Part shown: one piece after another, positions 32,625 through 41,160 of the stretch
Layout: the number at the start of each line of letters is the position of its first letter
Numbering within the stretch: position 1 is the stretch's first letter
Assembly: GCF_016907015.1 (NCBI RefSeq)
Contig: NZ_JAFBBE010000013.1
Span: 1-64,000 of the forward strand
Length of the DNA: 64,000 nt
From: Oceanisphaera litoralis
GTDB lineage: Bacteria; Pseudomonadota; Gammaproteobacteria; Enterobacterales; Aeromonadaceae
Reading direction: 5' to 3'
Translations under genes and position numbers: made by a program
The notes under the pieces: generated by a model
Told to the model about the DNA's origin: nothing
Database searches by the model: none
What the model saw: the letters and a program-made list of their open reading frames with translations, nothing else

Positions 32625-34049
32625 GTGCCAGGGTGCCCCGAACGCATCACGGTCACCCTGGCCAATCATGTTTATATCAGGCTGACCGACATTCCCGCTC
32701 CGCTGGCAGCACGCATCAAACGCCTGGCGAGCTTTGCCAATCCTGTGTTTTTCAAGACCCAGGCGCTGCGCTTTTCCACCCATGGTATCCCCCGCTACAT
32801 CTCCTGCGCCCGTATCGAGCAGGGCTATCTGTCCGTGCCACGGGGCTGCCTGGACGAGGTGATTGAACTGTTACGCGCACAAAGCATACAGGTGGACATG
32901 GAAGACCACCGGATAAAAGGCTCTCCATTAACGGGGCTTACACTTCGGCCTGTGCTGCGGGACAAGCAGCAAGCCGCCGTCGATGCCCTCACCCAACACG
33001 ACACCGGCATACTGCATGCGCCAACGGCCTTTGGCAAAACAGTCACCGCCATTAGCGTAATTGCCAGCCGACAGGTCAATACCCTGATCCTGACCCACAG
33101 CCGGCAGCTGCTGGATCAATGGAAGGAAAGGCTGGAGTCCTTTCTGGACGGCGCCACCATAGGTGTATTTGGCGGCGGCAAGAAGAAAGCGTCCGGCCAG
33201 ATTGATGTGGCCACCTATCAAAGCCTGATTAACAAAAAGGATAACTCCATTGCCGAATTCGTCCGCGATTATGGCCAGATTATTATCGACGAGTGTCACC
33301 ACATTTCGGCACCACGCTACGAGATGCTGCTGAATGAAATCAGCGCCAGATATGTACTTGGCCTCACGGCCACGCCAAACCGTCAGGACGGACACCAGAA
33401 AATCATGTTTATGACCGCCGGTCCTGTGCGTCACCGGGCTCAATCCGATCAGCAGTCAGGCTTTGACCAGCGCGTGATAGTGCGAAAACGGCAGGAAGCT
33501 CCGCCATCCGAACTCTGCCAACCCGAAGAGCGCCCCCATATTGCCACTGTGTACCGCTGGCTTGCCGAGAACCCGGTGCGCAATAAGGAAATCATTGAGG
33601 ATGTAATAGCGAGCGTTAAACAGGGCGGAAACTGCCTGTTACTAACCGAGCGCCGGGAACATGCCGAAACGCTGGCTGGCATGCTGTCCGATGCTGCCTT
33701 CAGCACAGTGGTGTTGAGGGGAGGTATGGGCGTGAAGGAACGCAGAAAAGTGGAGGCCATGCTGCCCGATGCTCAGGTGGTGGTTGCCACTGGCAAGTAC
33801 ATTGGCGAGGGGTTTGATCTGCCCCGGCTGGATACGCTGTTTCTGGCCCTACCCATCGCCTGGAAAGGCACCTTGGCCCAATATGCGGGGCGGCTTCACC
33901 GAGAGGCCACAGGCAAGCAGGAAGTGACTGTCTACGACTATGTCGACACAAGCCTGCCCATGTTGCTCAGAATGTTCCACAAGCGGGAGAAAGGCTACCT
34001 GGCCATGGGTTACCGGTTTGTCACGTCGGCACAAATAGCGCTGCTGTAG
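32625..34049 (+). CDS. TOTE helicase half (SF2 DEAD/DEAH-like)
   Basis: A 474-residue frame from a GTG. Helicase motifs in order: Q-like DKQQAAVDAL, Walker A APTAFGKTVTAISVI, DECHH (motif II, 'DEAH-like'), GLTATPNRQDG (motif III), IGEGFDLPRLDTLFLA and QYAGRLHRE (motif VI). It ends with GYLAMGYRFVTSAQIALL. It is complete from the linker to the natural C-terminus and unbroken. The nuclease found in some TOTE systems is not seen. Confidence 0.7.
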   Translation: MPGCPERITVTLANHVYIRLTDIPAPLAARIKRLASFANPVFFKTQALRFSTHGIPRYISCARIEQGYLSVPRGCLDEVIELLRAQSIQVDMEDHRIKGSPLTGLTLRPVLRDKQQAAVDALTQHDTGILHAPTAFGKTVTAISVIASRQVNTLILTHSRQLLDQWKERLESFLDGATIGVFGGGKKKASGQIDVATYQSLINKKDNSIAEFVRDYGQIIIDECHHISAPRYEMLLNEISARYVLGLTATPNRQDGHQKIMFMTAGPVRHRAQSDQQSGFDQRVIVRKRQEAPPSELCQPEERPHIATVYRWLAENPVRNKEIIEDVIASVKQGGNCLLLTERREHAETLAGMLSDAAFSTVVLRGGMGVKERRKVEAMLPDAQVVVATGKYIGEGFDLPRLDTLFLALPIAWKGTLAQYAGRLHREATGKQEVTVYDYVDTSLPMLLRMFHKREKGYLAMGYRFVTSAQIALL

Positions 34050-34055
34050 CGTTTC

Positions 34056-34259
34056 TTATCCGGCTACCGCCTTATCCTGGGAAAGATGAGGCTCCACCCG
34101 GCGTACATTTTTCGCTTCCTGCTCGTAGGTGCTGTGCCGCACATCCCAGAGCTCCACCGCATGCTGAATATTCAGCCAGAACTCGGGAGTGTTGCCCAGC
34201 GCAGCCGCCAGCTTAATCGCCATGGGGGCGGTCAGGGCTCCATTATCCCTTGTACACAT
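34056..34259 (-). pseudogene. HigA-type antitoxin remnant
   Basis: The 67-residue frame holds only the C-terminal half of a HigA/VapI antitoxin (APMAIKLAAALGNTPEFWLNIQHAVELWD). The helix-turn-helix start is missing, deleted at the junction with the higB remnant just upstream on this strand. Confidence 0.75.
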
Positions 34260-34455
34260 GCGGGTCCAGATACGTATCCTGGGCTACTCCATCCTGCCAG
34301 CGAAAAATTAGCCGATACTACTTGTTCACACGGATGGAACACCAACCTGACAGGCTCCCCTGCAAGTGCTCAAACCGGTTACCGGGCGGAACTCTCAACT
34401 CTACTTCATAGAAGGCCTCAGGCCATGCATCCCTGAACTCAACTACATGGTCAAC
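34243..34455 (-). pseudogene. HigB-type toxin remnant
   Basis: On the minus strand one frame reads FEHLQGSLSGWCSIRVNK-stop-YRLIFRWQDGVAQDTYLDPHVYKG. This is the C-terminal two-thirds of a RelE/HigB toxin, with an in-frame TAG where the family has Gln. The N-terminus is also unrecognisable. With the truncated higA it is a dead toxin–antitoxin pair. Confidence 0.75.
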
Positions 34456-34475
34456 CAAAGTTTTTTAACCATAAA

Positions 34476-34496
34476 ATGCACAACAATGTTGTGCAT
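34476..34496 (-). promoter_or_regulatory. Palindrome upstream of the higBA remnant
   Basis: ATGCACAAC-AAT-GTTGTGCAT is a perfect 21-bp odd palindrome just before the higB remnant. It is probably the former autoregulatory operator of the pair. Confidence 0.55.
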
Positions 34497-34577
34497 AAAG
34501 TCATCAATTCTACCGATTACCACTTGAGCCTGGTTTGTTTAAAGATCCAAAAAAAAGGTTTTAGAGAGGATCTTGGA

Positions 34578-34739
34578 GAGGTGGGTAACAGCGTCTGTCC
34601 GTCCAGCAGGCCCGTGTTTTTGGGCCTGTGGGCGGCAGCTGTTATCCACCGTTTTGGCGAGGTGGTTAACGGCGTCCGTCCGTCCAGCAGGCCCGTGTTT
34701 TTGGGCCTGTGGGCGGCAGCCGTTATCCACGGAGCGGTT
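34578..34739. repeat. Two tandem 81-bp palindromic units
   Basis: Units 34578–34658 and 34659–34739 are near identical. Each is a long imperfect hairpin: outer arms GTGG-TAAC / GTTATCCAC, inner perfect stem CAGGCCC/GGGCCTG with loop GTGTTTTT. The few differences include a paired change (AACAGC/GCTGTT in unit 1, AACGGC/GCCGTT in unit 2) that keeps the stem intact. Confidence 0.85.
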
Positions 34740-35029
34740 TTCACTCTCCGAGCTTACTAGGTTAACCAGATCCTGAGTAAATGCTTGAAGCCTATGCTCT
34801 CGACACTACCCTTTCCATGCTGCTGCGGATATCCAACAAATGTGAAAGAGATTATCAGTTTATCTCGTCAGAACAGATGGCCCTGTGTAGCCCACCGGCT
34901 AGAACAGATACTGGAGGTATTAACGGTTTTGGCGTGTAAGGCTGATTTTACCTGTTATAAAGTGTAAAACTTGATATACCCTCTACAGCGTGTAATTTAG
35001 AAATATCAATTCTATCAGGTAACCCAGCC
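34740..35029. other. Intergenic A/T-rich region upstream of hipBA
   Basis: No gene is supported in these 290 bp. Three GTGTAA motifs and an inverted repeat TTTTAC/GTAAAA (34946–34969) lie 60–95 bp before hipB and are candidates for the HipB operator. The classical TATCC-N8-GGATA operator of E. coli hipBA is not visible. Confidence 0.45.
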
Positions 35030-35296
35030 ATGAAAGTCACCAATGCCCATCAGCTCAGCGCTTACATGAAAGATGTCAGACTCACCCAGAAACTTTCCCA
35101 AGGTAAAATAGCTGACAAAGTGGGGATCCGGCAGGACACGGTTTCCAACTTTGAACTGCACCCGGACACCACCAAGCTGGAGACCTTCTTCAAGATCCTG
35201 TCGGCATTGGAGCTGGAACTGACGGTTCAGCCACGAAATACCTCTGGCACAGACTCAGATAGCGGTGCATCAGCAGGCTGGAAGGAGGAGTGGTAA
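35030..35296 (+). CDS. hipB: HipB-like antitoxin (Xre family)
   Basis: An 88-residue protein with an N-terminal HTH_3 domain (LSQGKIADKVGIRQDTVSNFE, about 23–43) and the HipB-type tail TKLETFFKILSALELELTVQPR. Expected to bind operator DNA and neutralise HipA. Its stop overlaps the hipA start (TAATG), so the two are translationally coupled. Confidence 0.88.
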   Translation: MKVTNAHQLSAYMKDVRLTQKLSQGKIADKVGIRQDTVSNFELHPDTTKLETFFKILSALELELTVQPRNTSGTDSDSGASAGWKEEW

Positions 35297-36615
35297 TGGC
35301 AGAGCTGGATGTCTATATGAACGGTTACCGGGTTGGCGTTTTCACCCGAACCGGTTCAGGTGCCCATCATTTCAAATACGACGAGGCCTGGCTACGCTTG
35401 CCTGGAAGCCGTCCAATATCACTTTCCATGCCACTGCGTCATCAGACGTATCAAGGAAATGAAGCATACAACTTCTTTGACAACCTGTTACCTGATACCC
35501 CTGACGTCAGGAACCGGATCCTTGCCAGATACCACGCAAACTCGACTCAGCCTTTCGATTTGCTGTCCAAGGTCGGGGCCGACACTGTGGGTGCCCTGCA
35601 ACTGTTGCCACATGGCATTCCCCCCGGCGATATTCGAAAAATGGAATACCGGGTGTTATCCGAAAGAGAGCTGGAGAAGGTGCTGACCGGCTATCAGGCG
35701 GGTGCACCTCTGGGGATGATCGAGGAAGTGGAAGATTTTCGGATTTCCATCGCCGGCGCCCAGGAGAAAACAGCACTGCTGCTCATAGACGATAGGTGGT
35801 GCCAACCCCGTAATGCCACACCAACGACCCATATCATCAAGCTGCCTATCGGCAAGATAGAAAGCCACTCATACGCCATTGACCTGTCCGACAGTGTCGA
35901 AAATGAATATCTCTGTACCCTGCTGGCACGGGAGTTCGGCTTGCCGGTGCCTAACTGTTTCATGATGCAGGTGGGCAGCATCAAGGCCTTGGCCGTAGAG
36001 CGTTTTGACCGTAAATATTCATCTGACGGCAACTGGCTCATGCGCTTGCCACAGGAGGATTTTTGCCAGGTGCTGAATGTACCATCGGCACAGAAATATG
36101 AGAATCACGGTGGGCCTGGCATTGCAGAGATCATGTCCTACCTGCTGGGCTCGGCAAATACCGAACAGGATCGCTATCTGTTCATGAAAGCACAGGTATT
36201 GTTTTGGCTGCTGGCCGCGACAGATGGACATGCCAAGAACTTCTCCGTGTTCATTGAGCCCGATGGCCGCTTTCGTCTGACCCCCTTCTACGACATCCTT
36301 TCCATGTACCCGGTTTTTGGTGGCAGAGGTCTTCATCCACGTGATGCTAAACTGGCCATGGGCCTCAAAGGGACAAAAGGCAGGAAGTACGGCATTGAGC
36401 AAATCTTTCCAAGACACTTCTTCCAAACAGCCAAAACGGTAGGGTTTGATCAGGAGGCAATGGCGCGCATTCTGGCTGAACTGGCAGGCTCGGTTGACAC
36501 TGCTATCGACAACGTCAGCAAGCAGTTGCCAAATGACTTCCCCAATCACATCCGTGACTCAATACTGGGAGGAGTAAAAGCCAGGTCCTCCCGACTGACG
36601 ACCGGTAGAAGTTGA
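35296..36615 (+). CDS. hipA: HipA-like serine/threonine kinase toxin
   Basis: A 439-residue protein, the length of E. coli HipA, which phosphorylates glutamyl-tRNA synthetase and induces persistence. The regulatory-serine loop SIAGAQEKTALLL, the catalytic TDGHAKNFSVF and the metal-binding YDILSMYP are all intact, so the kinase looks active. The ATG at 35296 has GGAGG 7 nt upstream inside hipB. Base composition is lower in GC than the core genes. Last gene of the mnmE island before the right att-like site. Confidence 0.92.
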   Translation: MAELDVYMNGYRVGVFTRTGSGAHHFKYDEAWLRLPGSRPISLSMPLRHQTYQGNEAYNFFDNLLPDTPDVRNRILARYHANSTQPFDLLSKVGADTVGALQLLPHGIPPGDIRKMEYRVLSERELEKVLTGYQAGAPLGMIEEVEDFRISIAGAQEKTALLLIDDRWCQPRNATPTTHIIKLPIGKIESHSYAIDLSDSVENEYLCTLLAREFGLPVPNCFMMQVGSIKALAVERFDRKYSSDGNWLMRLPQEDFCQVLNVPSAQKYENHGGPGIAEIMSYLLGSANTEQDRYLFMKAQVLFWLLAATDGHAKNFSVFIEPDGRFRLTPFYDILSMYPVFGGRGLHPRDAKLAMGLKGTKGRKYGIEQIFPRHFFQTAKTVGFDQEAMARILAELAGSVDTAIDNVSKQLPNDFPNHIRDSILGGVKARSSRLTTGRS

Positions 36616-36769
36616 ACAACCGAGAATATCGGCGGGAAACGATAGTGGACGGAGCCGGAATCACACCATGCACATCTGTGATCTGCTTCTCAAATCGGTG
36701 TCTGACTTCACTTCCCCCGACAGGCCCCCAATAAGTCAGCATCTATATGATATTAAAGAAAACTTTACT

Positions 36770-36787
36770 TTTTGTATCGGGAAATAA
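36770..36787 (+). other. Candidate attachment site (right) of the mnmE island
   Basis: TTTTGTATCGGGAAATAA matches the mnmE 3' end copy at 15 of 18 positions in the same orientation, as expected for a direct repeat flanking an integrated element. It closes a segment of about 6.4 kb. Confidence 0.6.
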
Positions 36788-36812
36788 CACGGCAATGGTG
36801 AAATATCAGGCG

Positions 36813-37733
36813 CTACGGGTTTCTGGCGAGTGCGCCTCGAACGGGGTCGAACTGCATCTGCTTGAGGCGGTCGACAAGCCACTTGAGCCCCTTCCCCATT
36901 GTGCCTCGATGCCAGGCAACCGATATTTCTACCGGGGGTCGTGGTGCATCCAGTGTTAACAGCTCCAATCTCCCTTCGGCCAGTTCCCGCCTGATCCGGT
37001 GGCGCGGCAAATAGCCGACGCCCAGCCCTTTGCACTGTGCCTCTATTTTGTGCCCTATGGTCGGCACGATAATGCGGCTGCGACCATCCAGCAGCCCTGA
37101 GGAGCGCACGGGTAAACGCCGTGAGCTGTCGGCCACTATCACGGTCGGGTAGTCCTGGATAGCACTCGCCGACAGCGGCATCGGCAGTCTGGTCAGCGGA
37201 TGGCCGGCGGACACCGCGAACGCAAAGTCCACTTTTCCCAGTGAGTGAAGGGCGAACCCCGAAGCAGGCGGAGCCCCCTCGGCCCCAATCACCAGGTCAC
37301 AACGATCGTCACTCAGCGCGTCCCAACTGCCGCCGAGTACCTCTTCGCTCAGGCGTATTTCGGTCCTGGGCTGTACGCGCTGGAAGGCTTCTATCAGTTC
37401 ATAAACGGGATCGCAGGTCAGTACGCTGTCGATGCAGATCCTGAGCTCGGCTTCCCAACCGTCCGCCGCCTGGCGGGCCAGTGCCGTCAATTCTTCGGAG
37501 GCCTTGAGAATTTGCCGGCCCTGCTCCAGCACCAGCCGCCCTGTGGCGGTCAGCTCTGCCTTGCGTCGGCTGCGGTCAAAGAGCGCGACGCCAAGATCCT
37601 CTTCCAGCTTGTTGATGGTGTAGGAGACGGCAGACGGAACACGGTGCAACTCTTCGGCGGCGGCAGCAAAGCTTTGGCGACGCGCTATGGCATCGAGTGT
37701 CTGCAGTGCATCCAGAGTGATAAGCGAAATCAT
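36813..37733 (-). CDS. LysR-family transcriptional regulator, YhaJ-like
   Basis: A 306-residue LysR regulator. The N-terminal HTH (LDALQTLDAIARRQSFAAAAEELHRVPSAVSYTINKLEEDLGVALFDRS) strongly resembles E. coli YhaJ, with the unusual RVPSA(V/L)SYT recognition helix. The substrate-binding domain follows (about 90–300). It is divergent from a hydroquinone reductase–pirin–WrbA cluster, so it probably senses an aromatic or quinone-type compound and activates that cluster. Confidence 0.85.
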   Translation of the reverse strand: MISLITLDALQTLDAIARRQSFAAAAEELHRVPSAVSYTINKLEEDLGVALFDRSRRKAELTATGRLVLEQGRQILKASEELTALARQAADGWEAELRICIDSVLTCDPVYELIEAFQRVQPRTEIRLSEEVLGGSWDALSDDRCDLVIGAEGAPPASGFALHSLGKVDFAFAVSAGHPLTRLPMPLSASAIQDYPTVIVADSSRRLPVRSSGLLDGRSRIIVPTIGHKIEAQCKGLGVGYLPRHRIRRELAEGRLELLTLDAPRPPVEISVAWHRGTMGKGLKWLVDRLKQMQFDPVRGALARNP

Positions 37734-37875
37734 AGTTCAGTTTTCCTGATGATAAAGGTCAAATTGTTCCGCTATTAGTTGATAACTCATTTAAATATAG
37801 TATTTCCATTGAACAGCAACATTGATGAGATAAATACCTCTGGTCAATAAATTTCAAATAAATGGAGGCACCACC

Positions 37876-38883
37876 ATGGGACTGCTTGTCAACGGACACT
37901 GGGTTGACCGCTGGTACGATACCCAATCCAACAAGGGCCGCTTCGCACGCAGCGAGTCGCAATTTCGCCACTGGATCACTGCCGATGGCAGTGCCGGCCC
38001 TAGCGGTGAAGCCGGGTTCAAGGCCGAAGCCGGACGCTACCATCTATACGTTTCGCTGGCCTGTCCCTGGGCACACAGAACGCTGATCTTTCGTCAACTG
38101 AAAGGGCTGGAGTCGATGATTTCGATCTCCGTGGTCAACCCCTTGATGCGTGAGCATGGCTGGACCTTTGAAGCGGACGACGGCGTGGTGGCCGATCCCG
38201 TCTTCCAGGCGCGCTACATGCACCAGATTTATACCGCCGCCGATCCCGAGTACAGCGGCCGCGTCACCGTTCCGGTGCTATGGGACAAGCAGCAAAACAA
38301 GTTCGTCAGCAACGAATCTTCCGAGATCATCCGCATGCTGAACTCAGCTTTCGACGGCATTGGCGCCAGACCCGGTGATTATTATCCAGAGGCGCTGCGC
38401 ACCGAGATTGACCGCCTCAACGCCCGGATCTACGACCGGGTCAACAACGGTGTCTACAAGGCCGGGTTCGCCACCACTCAGGAAGCCTATGAGCAGGCGG
38501 TATTTCCCTTGTTCGAGGCACTGGATGAACTGGAGCTGCGCCTGTCGACACGGCGTTACCTGCTCGGCGAGCAGATCACCGAAGCAGACTGGCGCCTGTT
38601 TACCACCCTTATCCGTTTTGATCCCGTGTATCACGGGCACTTCAAATGCAACCTGAAGCAGATCGAAGACTATCCGCATCTGGCTGCTTATGTGCGAGAG
38701 CTATACCAGTGGCCTGGCGTGGCCGAGACGGTCAACATGAAACATATCAAGGAGCACTATTACCGCAGTCACGCCACCATCAATCCAACCGGTGTGGTGC
38801 CGGCAGGCCCGGTATTGAATCTCGATGGTCCGCACGGGCGCGAGCGACTCACGCAGCGTCAGGACGATGACGTGGAAGGTTAA
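37876..38883 (+). CDS. yqjG: Glutathionyl-hydroquinone reductase (Xi-class GST, YqjG-like)
   Basis: A 335-residue Xi-class glutathione transferase that reduces glutathionyl-hydroquinones back to hydroquinones. The catalytic cysteine is in YVSLACPWAHRTL (about 58–70). SNESSEIIRMLN (GSH site) and the C-terminal helical domain with RFDPVYHGHFKCN are typical. GGAGG is 7 nt before the ATG. It is first in a three-gene cluster. Confidence 0.92.
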   Translation: MGLLVNGHWVDRWYDTQSNKGRFARSESQFRHWITADGSAGPSGEAGFKAEAGRYHLYVSLACPWAHRTLIFRQLKGLESMISISVVNPLMREHGWTFEADDGVVADPVFQARYMHQIYTAADPEYSGRVTVPVLWDKQQNKFVSNESSEIIRMLNSAFDGIGARPGDYYPEALRTEIDRLNARIYDRVNNGVYKAGFATTQEAYEQAVFPLFEALDELELRLSTRRYLLGEQITEADWRLFTTLIRFDPVYHGHFKCNLKQIEDYPHLAAYVRELYQWPGVAETVNMKHIKEHYYRSHATINPTGVVPAGPVLNLDGPHGRERLTQRQDDDVEG

Positions 38884-38897
38884 AAGGAGTACCGGCG

Positions 38898-39596
38898 ATG
38901 ATCGAACGACGACCCTACCGCAAACTGGGCGGCGCCCACCATGGCTGGCTGGATACCCGCCACCATTTCTCCTTTGCCGAATATTACGATCCCGAGCGCA
39001 TGCACTGGGGCGACCTCAGAGTCTGGAATGACGACACCATAGCGCCACATACGGGTTTTCCGCGCCATCCGCACCGCGACATGGAAATCATCACTTATGT
39101 GCGCAAGGGTGCCATTACGCACCAGGATAATCTCGGCAATCGGGGCCGAACCGAGGCCGGCGACGTACAGGTGATGAGCGCCGGAACCGGCATTGCCCAC
39201 AGCGAGATGAATGAAGAGGACGAGACAACGCAGATCTTCCAGATCTGGATCATGCCCAATGAAACCGGTCTGCCGCCGACCTGGGGCACCAGGCCGTTTC
39301 CCAGGGGCGAGCGTAGCGGATTTTTTGTCACCCTCGCCAGCGGTCTGCCCGATGATACCGAGGCGTTGCCAATCCGGGCCAATGCGCGTTTGGTCGCAGC
39401 CACCCTTAAGGCCGGTCAAGGTGCCGAATATCACATCGCTCCCGGCCGCAAGGTCTATCTGGTGCCCGCCAGCGGCCGGATCGAGGTGAACGGCGTGGTG
39501 GCCACGGCCGGCGACAGCGTTGCCATTCGCGATGAACAGCTGCTGAAGGTCAGTGCCCAGGAGAACAGCGAAATCGTGCTGGTGGATGTGGCATAA
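38898..39596 (+). CDS. Pirin family protein, YhhW/YhaK-like (possible quercetinase)
   Basis: A 232-residue cupin of the pirin family. The metal-binding residues are visible in FPRHPHRDMEIITYV and SAGTGIAHSEMNE (two His, His and Glu). E. coli relatives YhhW and YhaK have quercetin-dioxygenase activity or redox-sensing roles. It follows yqjG by 14 bp with AAGGAG upstream, and pairs with it as in the E. coli yqjG/yhaK neighbourhood. Confidence 0.88.
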   Translation: MIERRPYRKLGGAHHGWLDTRHHFSFAEYYDPERMHWGDLRVWNDDTIAPHTGFPRHPHRDMEIITYVRKGAITHQDNLGNRGRTEAGDVQVMSAGTGIAHSEMNEEDETTQIFQIWIMPNETGLPPTWGTRPFPRGERSGFFVTLASGLPDDTEALPIRANARLVAATLKAGQGAEYHIAPGRKVYLVPASGRIEVNGVVATAGDSVAIRDEQLLKVSAQENSEIVLVDVA

Positions 39597-39776
39597 GCAA
39601 GGAGCCCGGATACCCGGATATAGGTTGGTTTCCGGATACAGATTGCATTGAAGGGGCGCGTTCCCGCCCCCCCGGACACTGAATGGAGATTCCCGATGGG
39701 GTTACTTGGTGATCTGATCGCCCGTATAACAAAAAGTACAGACACAAATCAAACCACACCGAAAGAGGATGCAAGA

Positions 39777-40376
39777 ATGACTAAAGTTCTGGTTCTTTAT
39801 TATTCCATGTACGGCCACATGGAAACGATGGCGCGCGCCGTCGCCGAAGGCGCTCGTGCCGTCGCTGGAGTGGAGGTCACGGTGAAGCGTGTACCGGAAA
39901 CCATGAATGCCGACGCGTTCACCGCGGCCGGCGGCAAGGTCGATCAAGAGGCGCCCGTCGCCACGCCGGCGGAACTGGCAGAATACGATGCCATCATCGT
40001 TGGCACGCCCACTCGTTTCGGCAACATGTCCGGGCAGATGCGCACCTTCTTCGACCAGACCGGTGGTCTGTGGGCCAATGGCAGCCTGGCCGGCAAAGTC
40101 GCCAGCGTGTTCACTTCTACCGGCACCGGTGGTGGGCAAGAGATGACCATCACCTCTACCTGGACCACGCTGGCGCACCACGGCATGATCATCGTACCCA
40201 TCGGCTATACCACGCCTGCGCTGTTTGATGTCTCCCAGGTCGGTGGCGGCACGCCCTACGGTGCATCGACCATTGCCGGCGGCGACGGCTCGCGCCAGCC
40301 GGACGAGCGTGAGCTGAGTATCGCCCGGCATCAGGGTGAACATGTCGCCCAAATTGCAGCCAAGCTTAACGCTTAA
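39777..40376 (+). CDS. wrbA: NAD(P)H:quinone oxidoreductase WrbA
   Basis: A 199-residue flavodoxin-like FMN protein that reduces quinones by two electrons. It has [46 protein letters not shown] and [17 protein letters not shown]. The ATG at 39777 has AGAGGA upstream and gives the E. coli length. A second in-frame ATG at 39696, also with a good GGAG site, would add 27 residues ([19 protein letters not shown]…). The last gene of the quinone-protection cluster. Confidence 0.93.
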   Translation: MTKVLVLYYSMYGHMETMARAVAEGARAVAGVEVTVKRVPETMNADAFTAAGGKVDQEAPVATPAELAEYDAIIVGTPTRFGNMSGQMRTFFDQTGGLWANGSLAGKVASVFTSTGTGGGQEMTITSTWTTLAHHGMIIVPIGYTTPALFDVSQVGGGTPYGASTIAGGDGSRQPDERELSIARHQGEHVAQIAAKLNA

Positions 40377-41160
40377 CAGACCCTATCAGTGCCTCTGGAA
40401 GCATATACACTAGGGGCGCTGATGACTGCCCTTCAAGGTTTAGTCCCACCGCGAGCAAACTTTCGTAGTCTCGGCTAATGCACCTCACATAATACCCATC
40501 CTATTAAACAATCAATCTGTTCGAACAAATGGAACAAGGCCATCAGGCAATGGGCTATCTGTTTGTCCCGTCGGCAACCCGCAGCGGGCAGCCGGCATAG
40601 AAACGAATGTTCGGCGCAGCCGTTACCAGCGGATTGTCATAGAAGCGTTCATCTTTGAGGGCGTCGGATATTAAAAACAGGCCTTCACCCAGAATGGTAT
40701 GACCACAGAAGGATATATCCCGCGGGGTCTCGGCTGCATGAGCCCACCTGATTACGTATGATCCTCAGCCTCGATACAGCCCAGTATCATGCGTGATCCC
40801 AATGTGTAGGCAGGTACGGCATGATGGACGACCAAAGCGAGATTAGTTTTCGCCTTGCCATGAGTAGCTTAAACACTAACAACTTTATAAGCTTTTGAAT
40901 TTACTAAGAATAAATTCACTGAAACATAGCGGAACTTTGTGGATAATCAGGTGAGCCCATGGGCTATCATGGTCGTTCATTAAACAGTTCCAAAAGAAAA
41001 AATAGTTATTTTTGAGAAAAGATTCGATGACTTTATTTAAATAAAATCACTCTTATGCATGGATATTTTATTCTGATAACATCCGGAAAGGCGCATGGAA
41101 ACGAGCCCGTTGCGTGCAGAATCCAGCAACCCCTGCCGGGCAGCAGCGGGACAAGTGACG
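40377..41160. other. Decayed region with helicase and GAF-domain fragments
   Basis: No intact gene. On the plus strand 40532–40600 reads [16 protein letters not shown], matching the C-terminus of the TOTE helicase at 34 kb. On the minus strand 40555–40736 reads [53 protein letters not shown] (broken here as two GAF-domain blocks), a fragment of a GAF sensor as found in diguanylate cyclases. The remaining 400 bp are A/T-rich and show nothing recognisable. Confidence 0.6.
40555..40736 (-). pseudogene. GAF-domain fragment
   Basis: About 58 codons on the minus strand match the middle of a GAF domain, including [22 protein letters not shown] and [10 protein letters not shown]. No start and no downstream effector domain remain. 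A GGDEF fragment of matching type lies 0.8 kb away on the other strand. Confidence 0.65.

Larger units (their letters stand above)
31721..34049 (+). pseudogene. TOTE-type primase–helicase, frameshifted and probably lacking its start codon
   Basis: Two adjacent frames together encode one protein of about 770 residues: an N-terminal coiled coil, an archaeo-eukaryotic primase domain and an SF2 helicase. This is the architecture of TOTE conflict-system proteins. The primase frame ends at 32560, while the next frame continues the same protein (LRDWVGEAPEPAATDDSAAPWE) from about 32530 into the helicase. A single extra base in the run CCCCGCCCG near 32520–32530 explains this. The coding frame extends upstream to a good GGAGG at 31708–31712, where the expected start position reads ATC, not ATG. 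Both defects point to decay, unless the frameshift is programmed or a sequencing error. Confidence 0.75.

Noticed and set aside
34578-34739. Integron attC sites
   Set aside because: The tandem palindromes near toxin–antitoxin genes look suggestive, but the ends do not fit the RYYYAAC and GTTRRRY consensus and no integron integrase is present.
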